A stretch of DNA of 64,000 bases from Renibacterium sp043789415 (GTDB taxonomy: Bacteria > Actinomycetota > Actinomycetes > Actinomycetales > Micrococcaceae), in NCBI RefSeq assembly GCF_043789415.1, contig NZ_JBDLLW010000002.1:434001-498000 (forward strand), read 5' to 3'. Of this stretch, positions 58,483 to 64,000 are shown in pieces. Positions within the stretch are counted from its first letter, which is position 1, and every line of letters starts with the position of its first letter. Under the pieces are notes generated by a model that ran no database searches, was not told the origin of the DNA, and was given only the letters and a program-made list of their open reading frames with translations. The position numbers were made by a program, and so were the translations under genes.

Positions 58483-59815
58483 CCTTGCCTCCGCCCTGAG
58501 CGCTGAGCAGAACGGGGACTTTCTGCTCAGCGGGGTAAGGGATGAAGGCGGTCAGGCGGAACAGGCCTTCTGTTTCGTCCCTTTGCACTGATAGCCAGCC
58601 TCCCGCCATTTTGGCGCGTTCCTGCATACCGGGAAGGCCCTTACCGATCCGGATTTTCGAGGTATCAGAGTCATCGGCTACCGAGCCCTCAGGCAGGGTC
58701 GAAACGATTCGTAGCAACAGACCCGGTTCCTTCCAATCGAAGTAGACAGAGATGTCACCCTCAGGAGCGCCGTGTTTCAAAGCATTGGCTGTACCTTCTT
58801 GAACGATCCGGTAGACCGCCACTTGCTGGCCGGTAGCCAATTCTTGGGGTTCCCCCGAATCCAGCCGATTCAGCTTGACGTTTCCGCTGGCTGTCTGCTC
58901 GAGAAGTTCAGTGAGTTCTTGAAGACCAGGTTGTGGAGATTTACTGTCGTCGCCCGCGGTGCCTTCAATGACAAGCTGAGCATCGAGCAAAGCTCGCCGA
59001 GCGGAACTGGCGATGTTTTCCAAGGCATCAATCACCGGCTTCGGCTGATCGATGCTGGCGTACCGGGTGCCATCGGCTTGGGCGGCAATCACGGCCAAGG
59101 AATGCGCCAGCACATCGTGCAGATCTCGTGAGATCCGCACGCGTTCCTGCTGTACGGTAAGCTCGGTTTCCACGTTCTGAAGAGCTTCCTGAGTCTCGGC
59201 TTGCTCGGTCATCATCTGATACTTATTTTCGTAAAGTCGCATCAACAAGCCAAGCGACGCGCAAAATATCGTCACCGCCAAAAGACAAGCTGCGCAGACA
59301 ATGTAGTTGTAATCCATTACCTTGAGCCCCATAACCCGGAAATTAGGAGCACCAAAAGGCTGCGTTTGAAGCCAACCGACACCTGCCCCATAGCGGCGCG
59401 CCATCATCAAATAGGACATCAGCAGGATGTACACCAGATTGGCAACCCCAGCCACTCGTTGAATCCTTGGCGGAGCTGTCCATAGTATGAAGGTCAGGGC
59501 AAAGAAACTGCCCAAATAAATTGCCCAGTGATTGGCGGCTGGCACAGGTATCACAAACCCTAGCTGCAGTATCAAGAGTGCCCCTACAAGGCTCAGCGAG
59601 ATTACCGGCCACAGCGCCGAAACTCCGATTGCCAGGGTTATCAGCACCAGCGGCCAAAAACCTGACCACACCAAAAACCCGGGATACATTCTTCCCGCTT
59701 CTCCTATAATCCACAGCGCAAAGAACAATGCGGCAATACCAACCGCCATCCATTTCTTCTGCGGGAATACCCATCGATGCACAAATTCCATACCGACAAG
59801 GCTACGGGCGCTCAT
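58475..59815 (-). CDS. Sensor histidine kinase, NarX/DesK-like (HisKA_3)
   Basis: The 446-residue kinase has five to six N-terminal membrane helices (residues of about 20 to 215), a dimerisation helix with phospho-His in RISRDLHDVLAHSLAVIAAQ, and an HATPase_c domain (VQEGTANALKHGAP, GKGLPGMQERAKMAGG). Membrane-embedded sensing is typical for envelope-stress systems. An ATG at 59791 is an alternative start. Confidence 0.9.
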   Translation of the reverse strand: MSARSLVGMEFVHRWVFPQKKWMAVGIAALFFALWIIGEAGRMYPGFLVWSGFWPLVLITLAIGVSALWPVISLSLVGALLILQLGFVIPVPAANHWAIYLGSFFALTFILWTAPPRIQRVAGVANLVYILLMSYLMMARRYGAGVGWLQTQPFGAPNFRVMGLKVMDYNYIVCAACLLAVTIFCASLGLLMRLYENKYQMMTEQAETQEALQNVETELTVQQERVRISRDLHDVLAHSLAVIAAQADGTRYASIDQPKPVIDALENIASSARRALLDAQLVIEGTAGDDSKSPQPGLQELTELLEQTASGNVKLNRLDSGEPQELATGQQVAVYRIVQEGTANALKHGAPEGDISVYFDWKEPGLLLRIVSTLPEGSVADDSDTSKIRIGKGLPGMQERAKMAGGWLSVQRDETEGLFRLTAFIPYPAEQKVPVLLSAQGGGKDG

Positions 59816-59927
59816 CGCCGATTTCGCTGCGAATCCAACGAATTCAGCCTCTGAGCCAGCTATTTCAACCCTGTGGTGGAATCCGGCAGCTGAGCCCCTG
59901 AGCCGGCCCGGTTGAGACTAGAACAGC

Positions 59928-60905
59928 TCATCCCAGAGCCCTCGGATGCGCAGCCGCATAAACCTCGCGCAGCGTATCCACGGTCACCAGGGTGTAGACC
60001 TGAGTGGTGGTCACCGAGGCGTGCCCCAGCAGTTCCTGAACAACTCGGACGTCGGCTCCGCCCTCCAGCAGGTGCGTTGCGAAGGAGTGCCGCAGGGTGT
60101 GCGGTGAGACGTCTTTGGTGATCTGAGCCTTTTCCGCGGCGGCTTTCAGAATGCTCCAAGCGCTCTGCCTGCTCAACCGCCCGCCCCGCGCGTTGAGGAA
60201 AAGCGCGGGAGTCGCCTTTCCCTTGGCGGAGAGCAACGGTCTGCCACGCACCAGATAAGCATCCACCGCGCGAGCCCCATAGGAGCCGAGGGGCACCACT
60301 CTCTCTTTGGAGCCCTTACCGAAGAGCCGGACCACGGCGCCCTCTGGATCCTGCTGAGAGGAGCCAAGCACGTCGTCGACGTCGAGCCCGATGGCTTCAG
60401 AGATCCGGGCCCCGGTGGAGTAGAGGAATTCCAGCAGTGCCCGATCCCGCAGGCCGGTGGGGCTGTCATTCCCCGAAGCATCTAGAATCCGGCTTACTTC
60501 ATCCACGCTGATCGCCTTGGGCAGCCGCCGCCCCGGCATCGGCGGATGGACTTCACTGGCCGGGTCAGCCGGGCTGATTCCCTCTAAGGCCCAGAACTTG
60601 TGCATCCCCCGGACAGCGACGATGGTGCGAGCCGCAGAGCGCACTCCGAGCACGCTCGAACCGTCGCTGCCGGTGGCGATCGCTTGAGCGAAGGCGGTGA
60701 TGTGCTTGGCGGTGATCTCGGTGGGAGCACCGACGCCCTGAGCCGCCAGGAAAGTCAGATACCGGTTCAGATCACGCTGATAGGCGGCCATCGTATTGGC
60801 CGCCAGGCCACGTTCCACCGCCAGGTGTTGCAGATAATCACGCAGGGCGCGACGAAGCGGCCCGGGGAGCTCCGGAGTTGCTCCAGCCGTGGCCGCCACT
60901 GTCAT
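59928..60905 (-). CDS. xerD: Tyrosine recombinase XerD
   Basis: Read from ATG 60905 (ATGA overlap with the NUDIX gene), the protein has 325 residues. It has an N-terminal SAM-like core-binding domain (LRDYLQHLAVERGLAANTMA) and a catalytic domain with Arg in STGARISEAIG, Lys in GKGSKERVVP, HxxR in HTLRHSFATH, and His and Tyr in LGHASVTTTQVYTLV. It resolves chromosome dimers at dif. In Actinobacteria parA and scpAB usually follow closely; here about 28 kb intervene. Confidence 0.93.
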   Translation of the reverse strand: MTVAATAGATPELPGPLRRALRDYLQHLAVERGLAANTMAAYQRDLNRYLTFLAAQGVGAPTEITAKHITAFAQAIATGSDGSSVLGVRSAARTIVAVRGMHKFWALEGISPADPASEVHPPMPGRRLPKAISVDEVSRILDASGNDSPTGLRDRALLEFLYSTGARISEAIGLDVDDVLGSSQQDPEGAVVRLFGKGSKERVVPLGSYGARAVDAYLVRGRPLLSAKGKATPALFLNARGGRLSRQSAWSILKAAAEKAQITKDVSPHTLRHSFATHLLEGGADVRVVQELLGHASVTTTQVYTLVTVDTLREVYAAAHPRALG

Positions 60906-61588
60906 GGGTTCGCGGTAGCGCCCTGGCCGAATGGCGGCTGAGCAGGCTGCGCTTCGGTGGGCCACTGGCTGGGGTGCTCTGGCCACGCCGAGTCCGCCGG
61001 GCGCAGCTGCTCAAAACCGGTGGAACGAGCTGCTGCGGCCGCGAGCAGACCGCTGATCGCGCTGAAGGAGTGCATTCTGCCGGTGAGAGCAGCCGTTACG
61101 GCCTCGTCCAAGGGCACCCAGCGTAACTGGATCTCCGATTCCTCCGCGGTGCGGACATGGCGTTCGGCTTCCGGAACCTCGGAAATCCCACGCGCCAGAT
61201 AGATCCGCACTGCTTCCGAGGAAGACCCCGCGGAGTTATTGACGTCGAGCAGCACCCGCCAATCGCTCGCCAGCAGATCCGCTTCCTCCGCGAGTTCGCG
61301 AGCCGCGGCGAGCTGGAAATCCTCACCTTCAATATCCAGCAATCCAGCGGGGATCTCCCACAGTGAAGCCCGTACCGGGTGCCGGTACTGCTTCAGCAGC
61401 AATACCTGCTCGGCCTCATCGAGCACGACGACGGCGACCGCTCCGGGGTGATCGATGTACTCCCGGGTGAGCTGCTCCCCGCCGTCGTTCAACTCAAAGG
61501 TCTCGGTCAGCACATCCCAGATCCGACCATCGAAAGAGACTTCCCTGCTCAGTACCTTGCGGAAATCCGGCTCGTCCTGAAAGGTCAC
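60902..61588 (-). CDS. NUDIX hydrolase, ADP-ribose pyrophosphatase-like
   Basis: The 228-residue protein has AGLLDIEGEDFQLAAARELAEEADL, a complete Nudix box, preceded by VVVLDEAEQVLLLKQYRHPV, typical of ADP-ribose pyrophosphatases. The GTG start overlaps the pyrG stop (TAGTG). Its place between pyrG and xerD is conserved in Actinobacteria. Confidence 0.9.
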   Translation of the reverse strand: MTFQDEPDFRKVLSREVSFDGRIWDVLTETFELNDGGEQLTREYIDHPGAVAVVVLDEAEQVLLLKQYRHPVRASLWEIPAGLLDIEGEDFQLAAARELAEEADLLASDWRVLLDVNNSAGSSSEAVRIYLARGISEVPEAERHVRTAEESEIQLRWVPLDEAVTAALTGRMHSFSAISGLLAAAAARSTGFEQLRPADSAWPEHPSQWPTEAQPAQPPFGQGATANP

Positions 61589-63330
61589 TAGACCTCCAGA
61601 AGACGGGTTTCGCTCTGCCGTACTAGAGCAGCTTTGACCAATCCGACGAAGAGCGCATTCGGCCGGGTGGGTCGCGAGGACAGCTCCGGATGTGCCTGAG
61701 TGGCAACGTAGTAGGGGTGGACCTCACGCGGCAGTTCAACGTATTCCACGAGCTTGCCGTCGGGTGAAGTACCGGAGAAGACCAGACCCGCTTCGGCGAG
61801 CTGAGGACGATACTTATTGTTGACTTCGTAGCGGTGCCGGTGGCGCTCGCTCGCCGTGGTAGCACCGTAGGTCTCAGCGACGACGGAGCCCTCCAGAAGC
61901 TTGGCTTCGTAGAGTCCGAGCCGCATGGTGCCGCCCAGATCGCCCTTGCCATCGACGATATCGAGCTGTTCTTCCATCGTGGCGATCACGTGGTGCGGCG
62001 CTTCGGGCTCGAATTCGGAGGACGAGGCGCCCTCCAAGCCCAGTACATTGCGCGAGTACTCGATCACCATGCACTGCAGGCCCAGGCAGAGACCGAGCGC
62101 GGGCAGCTGGTTCTCGCGAGCAAATCGCAAAGCGCCCAGCTTGCCTTCCAGACCGCGGATGCCGAAGCCGCCCGGAACGCAGATAGCGTCCACGTTCTCC
62201 AGCGCCTTGGCCGCGCCTTCCGGGGTGGAGCAGAGGTCCGAGGGCACCCAGCGGATCTTGACATTGGCGCTATTGGCGAAGCCACCGGCGCGCAGCGCCT
62301 CGGTGACCGAAAGGTAGGCGTCCGGCAGGTCGATGTACTTGCCAACTAGCGCTACCTCGACCTGATGCGAGGGGTTGTGCACCGCGTCGAGCAGCTTGTC
62401 CCAGGTGCTCCAGTCCACATCAGTGAAGGGCAGGTCCAGGGCGCGCACAATATAGGCGTCCAGGCCCTGAGAGTGCAGGGTCTTCGGGATGTCGTAGATG
62501 CTGGGAGCATCCGCCGCATTGATCACCGCGTCAGTATCGACGTCGCACATCCTGCCGATCTTGGCGCGCATCGCGTCCGGCACTTCACGGTCCGAACGGA
62601 TCACGATGGCGTCGGGCTGAATGCCGATGGAACGCAGCGCGGCCACTGAGTGCTGGGTGGGTTTGGTCTTCAGTTCCTGGGACGGACCGATATAGGGCAC
62701 CAGGGAGACGTGCAGGAAGAAAACATTGGCGCGGCCGATGTCCTGTCGGACCTGTCGGGCCGCTTCCAGGAAGGGCTGCGATTCGATATCGCCCACCGTG
62801 CCACCGATTTCGGTGATGATGATGTCGGGTGCTTTGCTCGAGGAGGAGCCGTCCGGCTGCTCAGCGGCGGGTAAACGCATCCGGCGTTTGATCTCATCGG
62901 TGATATGCGGGATGACCTGCACGGTGTCGCCGAGATACTCACCGCGACGCTCTTTGGCGATCACCGTGGAATACACCTGACCGGTGGTCACATTGGCTGA
63001 GCCTTCGAGGCTTTCATCCAGAAAGCGCTCGTAGTGCCCGATGTCGAGATCCGTCTCCGCCCCGTCGTCGGTGACGAAGACCTCACCGTGCTGGAAGGGG
63101 TTCATCGTGCCGGGGTCAACATTGAGATAGGGATCGAGCTTCTGCATGGTCACCGAAAGACCACGAGCTCGAAGGAGGTGTCCCAGGCTGGAGGCAGTCA
63201 ATCCCTTGCCGAGAGAGGAAGCCACACCGCCAGTGACGAAAATATGGCGCGTTATAGGCGCCGAAGAGCTGTTGGAGGGACTTGAGAACCGGGAGAATGA
63301 TCGCTGCACCACGGAATTCAAGCCTATCAT
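61588..63330 (-). CDS. pyrG: CTP synthase
   Basis: This protein of about 580 residues has the synthetase domain (RHIFVTGGVASSLGKGLTAS with the P-loop; KLDPYLNVDPGTMNPFQHGE) and a glutamine amidotransferase domain with the nucleophile in PALGLCLGLQCM and the His/Glu pair near AQAHPELSSRP. It makes CTP from UTP. The start is unsure: ATG 63330 is given, an upstream ATG at 63378 or a GTG a few codons inside are possible, and none has a good ribosome binding site. Confidence 0.94.
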   Translation of the reverse strand: MIGLNSVVQRSFSRFSSPSNSSSAPITRHIFVTGGVASSLGKGLTASSLGHLLRARGLSVTMQKLDPYLNVDPGTMNPFQHGEVFVTDDGAETDLDIGHYERFLDESLEGSANVTTGQVYSTVIAKERRGEYLGDTVQVIPHITDEIKRRMRLPAAEQPDGSSSSKAPDIIITEIGGTVGDIESQPFLEAARQVRQDIGRANVFFLHVSLVPYIGPSQELKTKPTQHSVAALRSIGIQPDAIVIRSDREVPDAMRAKIGRMCDVDTDAVINAADAPSIYDIPKTLHSQGLDAYIVRALDLPFTDVDWSTWDKLLDAVHNPSHQVEVALVGKYIDLPDAYLSVTEALRAGGFANSANVKIRWVPSDLCSTPEGAAKALENVDAICVPGGFGIRGLEGKLGALRFARENQLPALGLCLGLQCMVIEYSRNVLGLEGASSSEFEPEAPHHVIATMEEQLDIVDGKGDLGGTMRLGLYEAKLLEGSVVAETYGATTASERHRHRYEVNNKYRPQLAEAGLVFSGTSPDGKLVEYVELPREVHPYYVATQAHPELSSRPTRPNALFVGLVKAALVRQSETRLLEV

Positions 63331-63392
63331 GTGCTCGGCCGGTGGAGTACCGATTTGTCGCAATGAAACGCCGGGCATTCCGCAACTGACCG

Positions 63393-64000
63393 TCAGGCCG
63401 AGCTCCGCGCCTCGTCCAGGAGTTCCTGAGCATGAGCCTGAGCACTGGCGGAATCTTCCTGCCCCGCCAGCATTCGGGCCAGTTCCCGCACCCTCTCCGC
63501 CTCGTCCAGGGTGTGCACATCGGAGGAGGTAAACCCGCCATCGGAAGTCTTCAGCACCCGGATGTGGCTATCGGCGAAGGCCGCGACCTGAGGCAGGTGG
63601 GTCACCACCAGCACCTGAACGTGTTGCGCCAACATCGCCAGCCGACGTCCGATCTCGACCGCGGCCTTGCCACCCACTCCGGCGTCGACCTCGTCGAAGA
63701 CGAAGGTGGGCACCGGATCAACGGCTGCCAGCACGACCTCGATGGCCAGCATCACCCGGGAGAGCTCGCCCCCGGAGGCGCCCTTGCCCACCGCGCGGGC
63801 GGGAGCGCCGGGGTGGGGCTGTAACAGGAAGGCCACCTCATCAGCGCCATACGGACCGCGAGAGGCATCCTTGACCTCGATCTGCAGTTTCGCATCGGCC
63901 ATCGCCAGGGCGGCCAGCTCAGCAGTCACCCGTTCGCTGAGCTGCTTCGCGGCCTGACGCCGCCGTTCGCTCAATTCCGCGGCCTGCCCGTTCAGCTCGG
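63393..64000 (-). CDS. recN: DNA repair protein RecN, C-terminal part (cut by window edge)
   Basis: The frame is open to the right edge of the window and ends at 63393. It encodes the C-terminal ATPase half of RecN: a coiled-coil end (ELNGQAAELSERRRQAAKQL), the signature motif GASGGELSRVMLAIEVVLAA, Walker B in PTFVFDEVDAGVGGKAAVEI and the H-loop VLVVTHLPQVAAFADSH. It is an SMC-like protein of double-strand break repair. Gene order recN-pyrG is usual for the group. Confidence 0.93.
   Translation of the reverse strand, partial: ELNGQAAELSERRRQAAKQLSERVTAELAALAMADAKLQIEVKDASRGPYGADEVAFLLQPHPGAPARAVGKGASGGELSRVMLAIEVVLAAVDPVPTFVFDEVDAGVGGKAAVEIGRRLAMLAQHVQVLVVTHLPQVAAFADSHIRVLKTSDGGFTSSDVHTLDEAERVRELARMLAGQEDSASAQAHAQELLDEARSSA

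Overview
The window looks like chromosomal DNA of a high-GC Gram-positive bacterium, most likely a member of the Micrococcaceae (Arthrobacter/Renibacterium/Psychromicrobium-like). This rests on the housekeeping order recN-pyrG-nudix-xerD ... parA-scpA-scpB-rluB-tyrA-cmk-plsC-der, desferrioxamine-type siderophore genes behind an IdeR/DtxR-like box, and actinobacterial lipoprotein and sigma/anti-sigma arrangements. Placement to family is inference from gene content; no rRNA is present.

Region 1 (1 to about 20,540) is the right-hand part of an integrated conjugative element whose end abuts a tRNA-Pro(GGG) gene. Its first 5 kb is cargo in decay: small unknown genes, one intact secreted nuclease (SNase family) and several genes broken by frameshifts or early in-frame stops. 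From 5.0 to 19.4 kb follow a putative ribbon-helix-helix protein, a coiled-coil protein, small unknown genes, a DUF4160-like gene facing an unknown helical protein, a type IA topoisomerase (TopB/TraE-like), and a mating-pore block: a PrgI/VirB4-N-terminal fusion, a VirB4-like protein whose ATPase motifs are degenerate, and a large VirB6-like membrane protein. No relaxase, coupling protein, integrase or intact VirB4 lies inside the window.

Region 2 (20.5 to 31.5 kb) is the chromosome: tRNA-Pro, a TetR repressor divergent from two tandem SDR genes, a 55-residue gene, a DUF167 gene, then the overlapping minus-strand train der-plsC-cmk-tyrA-rluB-scpB-scpA-parA.

Region 3 (31.5 to 59.9 kb) is an accessory block lying between parA and xerD, which are usually close neighbours in Actinobacteria. 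It holds a hydroxamate siderophore operon (decarboxylase, N-hydroxylase, fused acyltransferase-synthetase), a C4-dicarboxylate transporter with its two-component system, an AT-rich islet with an XRE regulator and secreted proteins (one frameshifted at a G6 tract), a catabolic cluster that fits N-acyl-D-glucosaminate/2-keto-3-deoxygluconate breakdown (GntP permease, D-aminoacylase, fold-III PLP ammonia-lyase, sugar-acid kinase, KDPG aldolase, RidA, IclR), a 2-methylcitrate operon (GntR, prpD, prpB, prpC), an ECF sigma factor with a membrane partner, a NUDIX hydrolase, a lipoprotein and a NarL-type two-component system.

Region 4 (59.9 to 64.0 kb) is core again: xerD, ADP-ribose-type NUDIX, pyrG and the 3' part of recN, all on the minus strand.
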